In this document: positions 24,623 to 33,261 of the stretch, piece after piece | How the letters are laid out: every line of letters begins with the position of its first letter | Position numbering within the stretch: the stretch's first letter is position 1 | DNA from: Phaeodactylibacter xiamenensis | Lineage (GTDB): Bacteria; Bacteroidota; Bacteroidia; Chitinophagales; Saprospiraceae | DNA length: 64,000 nucleotides | NCBI RefSeq assembly: GCF_000759025.1 | Contig: NZ_JPOS01000083.1 | Location: 186,001-250,000, forward strand | Direction of reading: 5' to 3' | Notes under the pieces: generated by a model | The model's database searches: none | Told to the model about the DNA's origin: nothing | The model's input: only the letters and a program-made list of their open reading frames with translations | Made by a program: the position numbers and the translations under genes

Positions 24623-25075
24623 ATGAGAACCTTTGGAAACTTCAGAGGACTATTGCCAAACGACGATGACACGCGCTACTCCGACCAATTCCTAAACCGT
24701 CAGGCAAGAAGGCGCATGGGGCGCCCAATCGATGACGAAGGCTTTACCGTGCCCTCCGTCAATATCCGGAATAACGATGAAAAAGAATACCTGATCGAAA
24801 TGGCTGCACCAGGCTTTGAAAAGTCTGACTTCGATATCACCGTGAATAAAGGGAATCTGTATGTGGAGGCAGCTCATCACCACACGAGCCACAATGACAC
24901 CTACACCCGCCGTGAACATAATTACTCCCGGCTCAGCCGCAGTTTTACCCTGCCGGAAACAGCTATAGAAGATAAAATTGATGCACGCTATCAAAATGGC
25001 ATGCTGGAGATTGTTGTGCCGGTAAAGACCAATGCTGATGATGCCGGAACAATTAAGTCTATCGATATCCAATAG
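24623..25075 (+). CDS. Hsp20/alpha-crystallin small heat-shock protein
   Basis: This 150-residue cytoplasmic chaperone prevents aggregation of unfolded proteins. The alpha-crystallin domain spans about residues 43-140, with VNIRNNDEKEYLIEMAAPGF, ITVNKGNLYVEAAHHH and the conserved ARYQNGMLEIVVPV near the end. The His-rich loop AAHHHTSHNDTYTRREHN replaces the more common Lys/Glu-rich one. It stands alone and ends in a good terminator. Confidence 0.94.
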   Translation: MRTFGNFRGLLPNDDDTRYSDQFLNRQARRRMGRPIDDEGFTVPSVNIRNNDEKEYLIEMAAPGFEKSDFDITVNKGNLYVEAAHHHTSHNDTYTRREHNYSRLSRSFTLPETAIEDKIDARYQNGMLEIVVPVKTNADDAGTIKSIDIQ

Positions 25076-25105
25076 CGTGATTCAGATTGGCTACTTTTAG
25101 CTTGG

Positions 25106-25142
25106 AAAGCCTGTCCTTTGTTGAGGCAGGCTTTTTATTTTT
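25106..25142 (+). terminator. Terminator of hsp20
   Basis: AAGCCTG and GCAGGCTT form a stem across a 13-base loop, followed by TTTATTTTTT. The tail reaches the stop codon of the convergent DUF3253 gene. Confidence 0.75.
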
Positions 25143-25396
25143 TACAGCACAATTTGAATCCGGATAGCCCCCTTTACCTGCTCTGGTTCCGGCACCTCTG
25201 CCCCACCCTGCAGGATGCGGACTTTTCCTTTCGCGGCGAGCTGAAAAGCGCTATTCCTTACCGCTTCCATTTTCGATCTCCAGTTCGACGGGAAGAGTGC
25301 CCGGGCTACTTCAGAAGGACAGAAAGTCTTGGAGGGCCCACGCTGACGGGCGATTTCCAGAATTTTAGCGCTGATGATTTTCGAGTTTGCGCCCAT
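25142..25396 (-). CDS. DUF3253 domain protein
   Basis: The 84-residue protein covers the whole DUF3253 family, recognised by ILEIARQRGPSKTFCPSEVARALFP and NWRSKMEAVRNSAFQLAAKGKVRI. The family looks like a small winged-helix domain; its role is unknown. The start overlaps the end of the upstream heme-protein gene by 32 bases, which suggests translational coupling in the Rrf2-cytochrome transcript. No metal-binding cluster is visible. Confidence 0.85.
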   Translation of the reverse strand: MGANSKIISAKILEIARQRGPSKTFCPSEVARALFPSNWRSKMEAVRNSAFQLAAKGKVRILQGGAEVPEPEQVKGAIRIQIVL

Positions 25397-26594
25397 CTTT
25401 CAACCAGATTTGTCCAAGCAGCAACAGCCCTATGCCTATGGGCAGCAAAAGAGATATGGCGAATAACCCCTCATAATAATAAGGCATAAAACCGATGGAA
25501 GCCCAAAACAGCGTCCCCTGGAGGAATAAAATCAATTTGCTGCCGGCAAAACCAATCAGGAAGAGAGTGATTCCGATACGTGGCAGTATTCCGGATGCCA
25601 GGAGCTGCTGCCGGGCAGCAAAGCCAATCAGGAAAGGCGTGACCGCGCCCAGCAGAATCAGGTGAATGAACCCTATCACATAGTTCCGGATGGTGTAGGC
25701 AGCCTCCGCAATGACCGGCACGGCTACAACAGACTGCATTGCAATTTTGCCAACAAAACAGACAAAAGCCAGTTTGATCAGGAAGCCGCCCCACCCCGGC
25801 AAGCTTAGTTGCTTCCGTATGGGCCAGACCAGTTTTATAAATAGCAAAGCGGCAGCAAGCTGCAGGAGTACGCCCGCACTATTGATCCAATAAACAACAG
25901 GTAACGGATTAGACCAGGCAACGGCAAGAGCATAGGTCAATACGCAGGAGACTACCAGCAAACTGAAGAACCTACCACCGATCTTTGAAGGCAAAGCAAC
26001 GCCCCTGCGTTCGGCGTATTTGAAAAACAGGCCGAGTATCGCAAAGAGGAACCAGCCATTGAATTGAAAATGCAGGAAAAACTGGATAGAGGCATAGTAA
26101 AGCGCAGACCCCTTCAGTTGGAAAAGGATAATCGGAGCTGTTGCCCATAGCGCCAGGGTAGATACGACCATGAAAAGAATCGCCGCCCGAACGAAGCGAT
26201 GCGAAAAAGCAGTTGAGACCGGCAGTTTACGCCAGAAATACCAGACAAACGCATAGGAAAACAAAACATGCAGGGTAGAAAAAGTAATGGAAGGACCAGC
26301 ATACCCCATTACCGGAAAGGTAAGCAGCATGCCCGCTACGCTAACCTGGGTCATCCAAAAAAGCACGCTCAGCCATCGCGATTGTTGCGCCTCTATGGGT
26401 AAAAAGTAGTGTGCCAGCAACGCGAACAACCCCAGGTATGCCCAGCCCAGCATGGCTACATGTGAGTGGGCATGCAGCACATAGCGGAAATTCATCCATT
26501 CAAGCTCTACCACAAATGCCAAACGCAGGGTGGCGCCGAGGACCGCTGCCAGAAACAAGTTGAGCAGGGCTACACGTAGCCAGCGGATTTTCAT
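25365..26594 (-). CDS. Multi-helix membrane protein similar to heme-copper oxidase subunit I/NnrS-like proteins
   Basis: The chosen start at 26594 (MKIRWLRVALLNLF) gives about 409 residues with roughly 12 hydrophobic helices; an ATG at 26624 would add ten residues. The second helix region reads NFRYVLHAHSHVAMLGWAYLG, a His-rich pattern used for heme binding in CcoN-like and NnrS-like proteins. Another His is in STLHVLFSYAFVWYF and others in helices 7 and 10 (FLHFQFNGWFLF, FIHLILLGAVTPF). It lacks the full set of CuB ligands, so oxidase activity is unlikely. Such a gene is common beside clade II nos genes; a role in heme-linked electron transfer or NO response is inferred. Confidence 0.7.
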   Translation of the reverse strand: MKIRWLRVALLNLFLAAVLGATLRLAFVVELEWMNFRYVLHAHSHVAMLGWAYLGLFALLAHYFLPIEAQQSRWLSVLFWMTQVSVAGMLLTFPVMGYAGPSITFSTLHVLFSYAFVWYFWRKLPVSTAFSHRFVRAAILFMVVSTLALWATAPIILFQLKGSALYYASIQFFLHFQFNGWFLFAILGLFFKYAERRGVALPSKIGGRFFSLLVVSCVLTYALAVAWSNPLPVVYWINSAGVLLQLAAALLFIKLVWPIRKQLSLPGWGGFLIKLAFVCFVGKIAMQSVVAVPVIAEAAYTIRNYVIGFIHLILLGAVTPFLIGFAARQQLLASGILPRIGITLFLIGFAGSKLILFLQGTLFWASIGFMPYYYEGLFAISLLLPIGIGLLLLGQIWLKDGRKLENHQR

Positions 26595-26704
26595 ACATTG
26601 TACTCTTTTGGGATGGATAAACAAAGGTATCTGAGCAGGAAGAGCCAGCTCCGCCTGCTACAGATATCCATAGGTTTTGCAAAGCAAGAGTTTGGAGCAA
26701 GAGA

Positions 26705-27196
26705 CTACTCTCCTACCGTGCCTCCGTCATTGGCATACATAAACTCCAGCACATCGCGTGCATCACCAATAGAAAGGTTTTGGTTAGGCATGCGTACCAG
26801 GCATTCTTCCAAAAGGGCCTGAGCCGTAGGGTCCTCAGCCAGCATGATCTCGACATTCGTAATCATATTCATGATCCACTCCGGCTCCCGTTTTTCTGTA
26901 ATGCCCGCCCAGCCAGGTCCTACTACCCGCTGATCGGTTAGTTTGTGGCAGGCCGCACACTTCATTTCATAAATACTTTCGCCTGCTTCGACCATGCTTT
27001 TGGCAAGCGGGTCGTTGAGGTCAACGGTTTTCACCTCGCCTATGCCTTTATTGGAGCCTTCATCAGCAGACGCATCCGCTTTAGGAGCTTCCTGCTCTGC
27101 AGCAGGGCTGGTAGCTGTGCCTGAGGGCTCGCCTCCACCGCTACAGGACCAGGCAAAAAAAGCAATTAATACCGATAGAATTAATAGATTTTTCAT
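26705..27196 (-). CDS. Lipoprotein cytochrome c of the nos region
   Basis: The 163-residue protein starts with a lipobox signal (LIAFFAWSCSGGG, Cys18), then a Ala/Glu-rich linker and a single cytochrome c domain with the heme motif KCAACHK at about residues 81-87 and a Met ligand candidate in RMPNQNLS. The context between an Rrf2 regulator and a heme-type membrane protein, opposite nosZ, suggests that it passes electrons toward NosZ. This fits the cytochromes c seen with clade II NosZ; direct electron transfer to NosZ is inference. Confidence 0.86.
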   Translation of the reverse strand: MKNLLILSVLIAFFAWSCSGGGEPSGTATSPAAEQEAPKADASADEGSNKGIGEVKTVDLNDPLAKSMVEAGESIYEMKCAACHKLTDQRVVGPGWAGITEKREPEWIMNMITNVEIMLAEDPTAQALLEECLVRMPNQNLSIGDARDVLEFMYANDGGTVGE

Positions 27197-27281
27197 TTTT
27201 TATTCGTTTATAGATGGTGATGAGTAATTTCAATTTTGGCCTGGCTGGTTCGGCCAGCCAATTCTACCCGGGGCTTAGCAA

Positions 27282-27707
27282 TTAAAGCTTGAGGTCCTTT
27301 TCCAGCGCGCCTTCCACTACCTGCGCGATACTGCGGTCTTCAATAATTTCCTGAAGCGCTTCCCGGTATTCAAGCGCCTGAAAATGAAGCGGGCAGGGAT
27401 TGTCTGCCCCGCAAACTGGTAAGCCTAATATACAGGAGGAGAAAACCTCGGGGCCGTCAATGGCTTCCACTACTCTTGATAGTGGCGCCTGCCGGTCAGC
27501 ATCAGAAAGGAAAAAGCCGCCCGTAGGACCCTTGGCAGAAGAAACTATTCCTTGCCGGGACAGCTCTTGAAGGATTTTTCCGAGGAAATGTTTGGGCACT
27601 TCCAAAGAATCTGCTAGAGCTTGTACGCCAATTTTCCGGTCTTCCGCTGTAAATGCAGCCAGGTGGAGGACGGCCCGGATCGCGTATTTGCAGGATTTGC
27701 TAAACAT
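27282..27707 (-). CDS. Rrf2-family transcriptional regulator (NsrR/IscR-like)
   Basis: The protein has 141 residues with an N-terminal winged helix (CKYAIRAVLHLAAFTAEDRKIGVQALADSLEVPKHFLGKIL). Three cysteines, C92, C99 and C105 in SSCILGLPVCGADNPCPLH, match the spacing used by NsrR and IscR to bind an Fe-S cluster. It is the first gene of the leftward unit and faces the nosZ operon. Two identical palindromes occur between the two genes. The regulator therefore probably senses NO or Fe-S state and represses both units; that is inference from layout. Confidence 0.9.
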   Translation of the reverse strand: MFSKSCKYAIRAVLHLAAFTAEDRKIGVQALADSLEVPKHFLGKILQELSRQGIVSSAKGPTGGFFLSDADRQAPLSRVVEAIDGPEVFSSCILGLPVCGADNPCPLHFQALEYREALQEIIEDRSIAQVVEGALEKDLKL

Positions 27708-27795
27708 AGTATAAGGTTTTTGCCTGAGCTTTTCAAGTATGCAGCATATATATGCTTGAGAATAGCTTCAGGTCATTATTGCTAAACCGCTGGTA

Positions 27796-27803
27796 CAAAT
27801 CTA
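27796..27803 (-). promoter_or_regulatory. Candidate -7 element for the Rrf2 gene
   Basis: TAGATTTG on the minus strand matches TAnnTTTG and lies 89 bases before the start codon. The first palindromic operator is just upstream of it and overlaps where the -33 element would be, as expected for autorepression. Confidence 0.45.
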
Positions 27804-27810
27804 TATATTT

Positions 27811-27836
27811 TAAAAGATAAAAACATCTTTTAATCT
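27811..27836. promoter_or_regulatory. Palindromic operator, copy 1 (likely Rrf2 site)
   Basis: The core AAAAGATAAAAACATCTTTT is an inverted repeat (AAAAGAT, 6-base spacer, ATCTTTT). The surrounding 26 bases are identical to those at 28050-28075. It is like the AAGAT...ATCTT shape of NsrR sites. Confidence 0.72.
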
Positions 27837-27922
27837 TGATTATTTTTATCTTTGCTTTGCGATTGGGAGCTATCCTGCGCAGGAAAAAAAGTTCCTTAAA
27901 AGGACGAGGCTCCAATAAGAGA

Positions 27923-27941
27923 CAAAAGCATCTTAAAATCT
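27923..27941. promoter_or_regulatory. Weaker third copy of the operator half-site
   Basis: CAAAAGCATCTTAAAATCT shares the CATCTT..AATCT half of the two perfect copies and lies between them. It may be a low-affinity site. Confidence 0.4.
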
Positions 27942-28049
27942 TTATTTCAAAGGCAAACGGGCAAATGCGGTTTCAAAAACTGACAAACCTCATCCAACCA
28001 AGCTGACAAAAGTCATCTATGAAAGCCGGGATTGCCCTTTCCTTTGCAA

Positions 28050-28075
28050 TAAAAGATAAAAACATCTTTTAATCT
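28050..28075. promoter_or_regulatory. Palindromic operator, copy 2, before nosZ
   Basis: The 26 bases here are identical to those at 27811-27836. A TTTG lies just before it at 28043-28046, at the end of a partial -7 element (TTCCTTTG, second base differing from the consensus). If that is the promoter, the palindrome covers the transcription start, as expected for a repressor site. Confidence 0.72.
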
Positions 28076-28128
28076 CTATAAAACCGGGCGGTTGCCCAAT
28101 CACAAACCATCTTTTAAAACACTTTGTC

Positions 28129-30120
28129 ATGAAGTACCATCAATTAATTAAATCAATTATCGCATTGGCACTTTTGGGTGCCGGCTCGACGATTTTCACT
28201 GGCTGTGAAGGGCCGCCTGATATGGGAAACAGTTCTGCCGCACTGGCTGATGACGTTGCCTCGCAGGTCTACGTCCCGCCAGGGGAATACGATGAGTTCT
28301 ACGCCTTTATGTCCGGTGGCTTTAGCGGGCAGGTAAGCGTTTATGGCCTGCCTTCCGGCCGCATGCTGAAGGTCATCCCGGTGTTCTCGCTGGATGCAGA
28401 AAAAGGCTATGGCTTCAACGAGGAGACCAAACCACTGCTGGAAACCTCTCACGGCTTTATCCCCTGGGATGATGCCCACCACCCGGAGCTTTCTCAAACC
28501 GATGGCGAAACCGACGGCCGCTGGCTATTCATTAACGGCAACAACACGCCGCGCATCGCCCGGATTGACCTGACGACTTTCGAAACTGCGGAGATCATCG
28601 AAATCCCCAACTCCGGCGGCAACCACAGCTCGCCTTTCACCACCGAGAACACCGAGTACGTTGTGGCGGGCACTCGCTTTGGCGTGCCTTATCCACAGCA
28701 GGATGTCTCCATCGATTCTTATGCCGAAAAGTTTAAGGGTACCCTGTCTTTCATCAGCGTAGACCCGGAAGAAGGGCATATGGACGTTGCCTTTCAGGTC
28801 CTGCTGCCTGCCTTCAACTACGACCTGGCCCACTCTGGAAAGGGCAAATCCCACGGATGGACCTTCTTCACCACTTACAATACGGAAGAAAAGAGCACCC
28901 TCCTGGAAGTCAACGCTTCCCAGAATGACAAGGACTTTATCGCGGCTATCAACTGGAAGAAAGCGGAGGAGTACATCAAACAAGGCAAGTACAGGGAAAT
29001 GCCGGCTAAGTACGCCCACAATATTTATAACGAAAAGACCCACACTGCTACTTCTGAAATGAAGGACAAAGTGAAGGTGCTGATACCGGAAGAATGCCCG
29101 GGCCTCGTGTACTTCCTGCCGACACCGAAGTCCCCTCATGGAGTAGACGTAGACCCAAGTGGCGAGTACATCGTTGGGAACGGCAAGCTGTCTGCTGACA
29201 TGGCGGTCCACTCCTTTACCAAAATACAGGAGGCTATCGCCAATGAATCTTTCGAAACCACGATTGACGGCGTACCTGTCCTGAAGTACGAAGAAATCCT
29301 GGCGGGTATCGTAGAAAAGCCCGGCCTGGGCCCATTGCACACCGAGTTTGATGGCAAGGGCAACGCCTACACCACTTACTTCATCTCTTCTGAAATTGTG
29401 AAGTGGGACATCGAGACGCAACAGGTCCTCGACCGCATCCCAACCTACTATTCCGTAGGCCACCTGATGATCCCCGGCGGCGACTCCCGCAAACCGGATG
29501 GTAAATACATGGTTGCGCTGAACAAAATCACTAAAGACCGTTACCTTCCTACCGGCCCGGAGCTGAACCACTCTGCACAACTGTACGATATTTCCGGAGA
29601 CAAAATGAAGCTGCTGCTCGACTTTCCAACCATCGGCGAGCCGCACTATGCACAGGCGATTGCCGCCGACAAGGTAATGCCGAACTCCAAGAAGTTTTAC
29701 CCCATCGAAGAAAACGAGCACCCCTACCGCACGGTACGCGAGAAGGATGCCCGGGTAGAGCGGGAAGGCAAGGACGTTCACATTTACATGACAAGCATCC
29801 GCAGCCACTTTGCCCCCGACAATATCGAAGGGATCAAGGTAGGCGATCGCGTCTACTTCCACCTGACCAACCTCGAACAGGACTGGGATGTACCGCACGG
29901 ACTCGCTGTTTTAGGCGCTCAAAATGCGGAGTTGCTAGTGATGCCCGGACAGACAGAGACGCTGGTCTGGGAGCCGAAAGCAGAAGGCGTTTATCCGTTC
30001 TACTGCACGGACTTCTGTTCTGCCCTCCACCAGGAGATGCAAGGCTACCTTCGCGTTTCTCCGGCCAACTCACAGGTTGCGCTGGACTGGAGGCTTGGCT
30101 ACGACGAGCCTGTACAATAA
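28129..30120 (+). CDS. nosZ: Nitrous-oxide reductase, clade II type
   Basis: NosZ reduces N2O to N2 in the periplasm, taking electrons at CuA and reducing at the CuZ center. The 663 residues begin with a lipoprotein-like Sec signal (ALALLGAGSTIFTGC, Cys26), not the twin-arginine signal of clade I. The N-terminal propeller has the CuZ ligand motif DDAHHPELS (His117-His118) and further His segments GNHSSPF, AHSGKGKSHGW, SPHGVDVDPSG and VGHLMIPGGDS. The C-terminal cupredoxin has the CuA motif C626-TDF-C630-SAL-H634-QE-M637. The length and Sec signal mark clade II. It opens a rightward operon through nosY and the RIC gene. Confidence 0.97.
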   Translation: MKYHQLIKSIIALALLGAGSTIFTGCEGPPDMGNSSAALADDVASQVYVPPGEYDEFYAFMSGGFSGQVSVYGLPSGRMLKVIPVFSLDAEKGYGFNEETKPLLETSHGFIPWDDAHHPELSQTDGETDGRWLFINGNNTPRIARIDLTTFETAEIIEIPNSGGNHSSPFTTENTEYVVAGTRFGVPYPQQDVSIDSYAEKFKGTLSFISVDPEEGHMDVAFQVLLPAFNYDLAHSGKGKSHGWTFFTTYNTEEKSTLLEVNASQNDKDFIAAINWKKAEEYIKQGKYREMPAKYAHNIYNEKTHTATSEMKDKVKVLIPEECPGLVYFLPTPKSPHGVDVDPSGEYIVGNGKLSADMAVHSFTKIQEAIANESFETTIDGVPVLKYEEILAGIVEKPGLGPLHTEFDGKGNAYTTYFISSEIVKWDIETQQVLDRIPTYYSVGHLMIPGGDSRKPDGKYMVALNKITKDRYLPTGPELNHSAQLYDISGDKMKLLLDFPTIGEPHYAQAIAADKVMPNSKKFYPIEENEHPYRTVREKDARVEREGKDVHIYMTSIRSHFAPDNIEGIKVGDRVYFHLTNLEQDWDVPHGLAVLGAQNAELLVMPGQTETLVWEPKAEGVYPFYCTDFCSALHQEMQGYLRVSPANSQVALDWRLGYDEPVQ

Positions 30121-30134
30121 GCATTCAACCACAA

Positions 30135-30159
30135 GGTGCGGGGGCATGGCTCCCGCACC
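30135..30159 (+). other. Intercistronic hairpin after nosZ
   Basis: GGTGCGGG and CCCGCACC form a perfect 8-bp GC-rich stem around a short loop, without a T-tract. It may stabilise the nosZ message or lower downstream expression. Confidence 0.6.
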
Positions 30160-30175
30160 CTAATCCAAAATTGAT

Positions 30176-30754
30176 ATGAAACAGCTTCCGAGGCGTCTTA
30201 TGCTGCTGGGTATTGTTTGCCTGATGTCTTTGTTCGTTTTCCCGATGTGGCAGATCATTTTGTACGCGCCTCAGTACCCAGATGGCGTGGAGATGCACAT
30301 CTACATTGACAAAATCGGCGGCAGCAGCCCGGGCACCCTACAGAATGTCAACATCCTTAACCACTACGTTGGCATGCAATACATTGAACCCGATGATATC
30401 CCTGAGCTCCAATACTTCCCCTATATCATCGGCGCCATGGGGCTGCTGGGCCTGATAGCGCTGGCGATCAACAAAAAGTGGGGCTACCTGTCCTGGACCA
30501 TTGTCCTTGTCGTCCTGGGCATATTGGGCATGTACGACTTTTATCTCTGGGAATACGACTACGGCCACAACCTGAGCGATACCGCCCCCATCAAAATACC
30601 GGGGGCGAGTTTCCAGCCACCGCTCATTGGCCGTAAGCAAATTATCAATTTTATCGCGGACTCCTGGCCCCACATCGGCGGGATTGGCTTTGGCCTGTCC
30701 ATGTTCTTCGGTAGTGCGGCCTGGTGGTCTCGTAAAAAACAACTATCCAAATGA
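30176..30754 (+). CDS. Nos-cluster membrane protein of unknown function
   Basis: The 192-residue protein has four likely helices: residues 8-30 (LMLLGIVCLMSLFVFPMWQIIL), 83-100 (FPYIIGAMGLLGLIALAI), 103-124 (WGYLSWTIVLVVLGILGMYDF) and 165-183 (HIGGIGFGLSMFFGSAAWW). Between them are acidic loops with DKIGGSSPGTLQNVNILNHYVGM. I cannot name a family. Its place between nosZ and nosL, with a 4-base overlap with nosL, points to maturation or electron supply to NosZ; related genes appear in other Bacteroidota nos clusters, which I state from memory. Confidence 0.8.
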   Translation: MKQLPRRLMLLGIVCLMSLFVFPMWQIILYAPQYPDGVEMHIYIDKIGGSSPGTLQNVNILNHYVGMQYIEPDDIPELQYFPYIIGAMGLLGLIALAINKKWGYLSWTIVLVVLGILGMYDFYLWEYDYGHNLSDTAPIKIPGASFQPPLIGRKQIINFIADSWPHIGGIGFGLSMFFGSAAWWSRKKQLSK

Positions 30755-31200
30755 AATACCTGATTGCAATAGCCAGCTTTTTCGCGCTAAGCGCCTGCTC
30801 CCCACAGCCGCAGGACATCCACTACGGTGAAGACATGTGCAGTTACTGTAAAATGACCATCGTTGACCGGCAGCACGCAGCACAAGCCGTCACGAATAAG
30901 GGCCGGGCGTACAAATTCGATGCCATCGAATGCCTGCTCAATTATGTGGAGGACGAGGGTGGCGAAGCGCAATTTGCCCACCTGCTGGTCAATGATTACC
31001 AGCAACCGGGCGTGCTCATGCCGGCACAGGAAAGCCACTACCTGATCAGCAAAGCCGTACCCAGCCCGATGGGGGCTTACCTCTCCGCCTTTGAGAGTGC
31101 TGAGGCAGCAGATCAGATGCAAGCGGAAAAAGGAGGCCATGTTTATCACTGGAAAGCCCTGCAGCATCACGCAGAGTTATCTGGCTTAATTGCGGACTAA
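30751..31200 (+). CDS. nosL: NosL copper lipoprotein for NosZ maturation
   Basis: The protein has 149 residues with a lipobox signal (IASFFALSAC, Cys16). The family motif DMCSYCKMTIVD provides the Cys/Met ligands for Cu(I), and KFDAIECLLNY is typical. NosL delivers copper to apo-NosZ. It overlaps the preceding gene by 4 bases (ATGA). Confidence 0.95.
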   Translation: MKYLIAIASFFALSACSPQPQDIHYGEDMCSYCKMTIVDRQHAAQAVTNKGRAYKFDAIECLLNYVEDEGGEAQFAHLLVNDYQQPGVLMPAQESHYLISKAVPSPMGAYLSAFESAEAADQMQAEKGGHVYHWKALQHHAELSGLIAD

Positions 31201-31223
31201 AGCTTCCGCCAACCACAACCATC

Positions 31224-32477
31224 ATGCGAGCAATACTTCAATACTTTTCATTACTGGCCACTACCCTTCTCCTGGCCACCACAGCAGCGGCTCAACCACA
31301 AACGCTGCGCGTTGGCCCGGAAGAAGACTACCCCAGCATCGCTGCTGCCCTGTCGGCGGCTGATAGCGGAGATGTAGTGGAAATCCATGCCGGCACCTAC
31401 TACGAGCATGGCCTGGTAGTCGATAAGCCGCTGTACATACGGGGCATTGGCTACCCGGTACTCGACGCACAGGAGCAGGGCGAGATACTGACCATCATTG
31501 CACACGATGTGACGGTGGAGGGCTTGCAGCTGCAGAATGTGGGCGTGAGTTACCTCAAAGACCACGCCGGCATACGGGTGCGGCAGCGCAGCCGGGCGGT
31601 CATTCGCAATAACCGGCTGGTGAATACCTTCTTCGGCATCTACCTGGAACGGGTGCACGAGGCCGTGATCGAAAACAATGAGCTGAGCGGCGTCCTGCGG
31701 GACGAAGCCTCTTCCGGCAACGGCATCCACGCCTGGCACTGCGAGAAGCTGGACATCCGTGACAACTGGGTGACCGGCCACCGCGATGGCATATACTTCG
31801 AGTTTGTGGACAACAGTAAGATTGTGGGTAACGAGAGCGTGGGCAATCAGCGCTACGGGCTGCACTTCATGTTTTCCAACCATGATGAATACCACCACAA
31901 CCGGTTTGCCGACAACGGCGCAGGCGTAGCGGTGATGTTCTCCAAGTTCATCAACATGTGGGAAAACACCTTTGAGCACAACTGGGGCCGTGCAGCGTAC
32001 GGGCTGCTGCTCAAAGAAATCTACGACACCCGGATAGAAGACAACCACTTCATCCAGAATACCATCGGCATCAACATCGAAGGCTCTACCCGCATCGTCT
32101 ATCAGCGCAATGAGTTTCGCCGCAATGGCTGGGCCATCAAAATGGCGGGTGGCTGCCTCGATAATGACATTACAGCCAATAACTTCCGGTCCAATACCCT
32201 GGATTTAGTCGTCAATAGTAACGTCAACAACAATACTTTCACCGGCAACTACTGGAGCGAATACAACGGCTATGACCTGGACCGCGACGGCACAGGAGAT
32301 GTGCCCTACCGCCCGGTCAAACTCTTCTCCTACATCCTGGACCAGACGCCGGAAGCCATCGTGCTGCTGCGGAGCTTCTTCGTCAGCCTGATGAACTTCT
32401 CAGAAAAGGTCAGCCCGGTCTTCACCCCGGCTGACGTACTCGACCATCAACCATCAATGCAACCGCTATCACTATGA
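31224..32477 (+). CDS. nosD: NosD periplasmic right-handed beta-helix maturation protein
   Basis: The 417 residues start with a signal peptide ending TTAAAQ. Parallel beta-helix repeats follow, such as IENNELSGV, IRDNWVTGHRDGIYFE, IVGNESVGNQRYGLHFMFSNHDEYHHN and IEDNHFIQNTIGINIEG. The segment YGLHFMFSNHDEYHHN is a strong mark of NosD. NosD works with the NosFY ABC transporter to assemble the copper-sulfur CuZ center. It overlaps nosF by 4 bases. Confidence 0.95.
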   Translation: MRAILQYFSLLATTLLLATTAAAQPQTLRVGPEEDYPSIAAALSAADSGDVVEIHAGTYYEHGLVVDKPLYIRGIGYPVLDAQEQGEILTIIAHDVTVEGLQLQNVGVSYLKDHAGIRVRQRSRAVIRNNRLVNTFFGIYLERVHEAVIENNELSGVLRDEASSGNGIHAWHCEKLDIRDNWVTGHRDGIYFEFVDNSKIVGNESVGNQRYGLHFMFSNHDEYHHNRFADNGAGVAVMFSKFINMWENTFEHNWGRAAYGLLLKEIYDTRIEDNHFIQNTIGINIEGSTRIVYQRNEFRRNGWAIKMAGGCLDNDITANNFRSNTLDLVVNSNVNNNTFTGNYWSEYNGYDLDRDGTGDVPYRPVKLFSYILDQTPEAIVLLRSFFVSLMNFSEKVSPVFTPADVLDHQPSMQPLSL

Positions 32478-33250
32478 TTGAATTCAAAAATATCGAAAAA
32501 GCTTTCGGCAAAAACGAGGTACTGCAGGGCATCGACCTCCGCTTTACGCAAACGGGCCGCATATCAGCTGTCCTCGGCCCGAATGGCTCCGGGAAGACAA
32601 CCCTCATTAAGTCATTGCTCGGCATGGTGCTCCCCGATGAAGGCAGCATCGAAGTGAACGGTCAGCCTATCCGCAGAGAATGGGCTTACCGCAATCAAAT
32701 TGACTACCTGCCGCAGATTGCCCGCTTCCCGGAAAACCTGCGCGTGGCGGAGTTGCTGCGCATGATCAAGGATATCCGCGGGGGGGCTTCCCGGGATGAA
32801 GAACTGATTGAACGTTTCGGGCTACAGCCCTTTCTCGACAAGCGGCTCGGCACGCTTTCCGGCGGCACCAAACAGAAAGTAAACCTTACCCTGGCGCTGA
32901 TGTACGACAGCCCCATCGTCATACTCGATGAGCCGACCTCCGGGCTTGACCCGGTGGCGATGATACAGCTTAAGGAGCTGATCCGGCAGGAGAAGGCGCA
33001 CGGCAAGATGGTGCTCATCACCACCCACATCATGAGTTTTGTGGAGGAGATGGCGGATGAAATCGTATTCCTGCTCGATGGCAAAATCTACTTCCGTGGC
33101 TCCGTGGCAGAAATCAAAACGCAGCATCAGGCAGAGGGCCTGGAAGAAGCGATTGCCGGCATCCTGAAAGGCCAGCTGGCCACTGCTAATCGCTCGGTAG
33201 CACCAAAATCCGCTCTGCAGTCCATCATGAGCCATTTACAAACCGCATAA
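32474..33250 (+). CDS. nosF: NosF ABC transporter ATP-binding protein
   Basis: The 258-residue protein contains Walker A GPNGSGKTTLIKSLLGM, a Q-loop in DYLPQIARFP, the ABC signature LSGGTKQKVNL, Walker B VILDEPTSGLDP and the H-loop in ITTHIMSF. It powers the NosDFY system that supplies sulfur for CuZ. The start overlaps nosD (ATGA). Confidence 0.95.
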   Translation: MIEFKNIEKAFGKNEVLQGIDLRFTQTGRISAVLGPNGSGKTTLIKSLLGMVLPDEGSIEVNGQPIRREWAYRNQIDYLPQIARFPENLRVAELLRMIKDIRGGASRDEELIERFGLQPFLDKRLGTLSGGTKQKVNLTLALMYDSPIVILDEPTSGLDPVAMIQLKELIRQEKAHGKMVLITTHIMSFVEEMADEIVFLLDGKIYFRGSVAEIKTQHQAEGLEEAIAGILKGQLATANRSVAPKSALQSIMSHLQTA

Positions 33251-33261
33251 AGCCACCCATC

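Noticed and set aside
28525-29898. A 457-codon open frame on the minus strand across nosZ
   Set aside because: It is fully antisense to a gene with clear catalytic motifs, has no domain pattern, and arises from the high GC third positions of nosZ.
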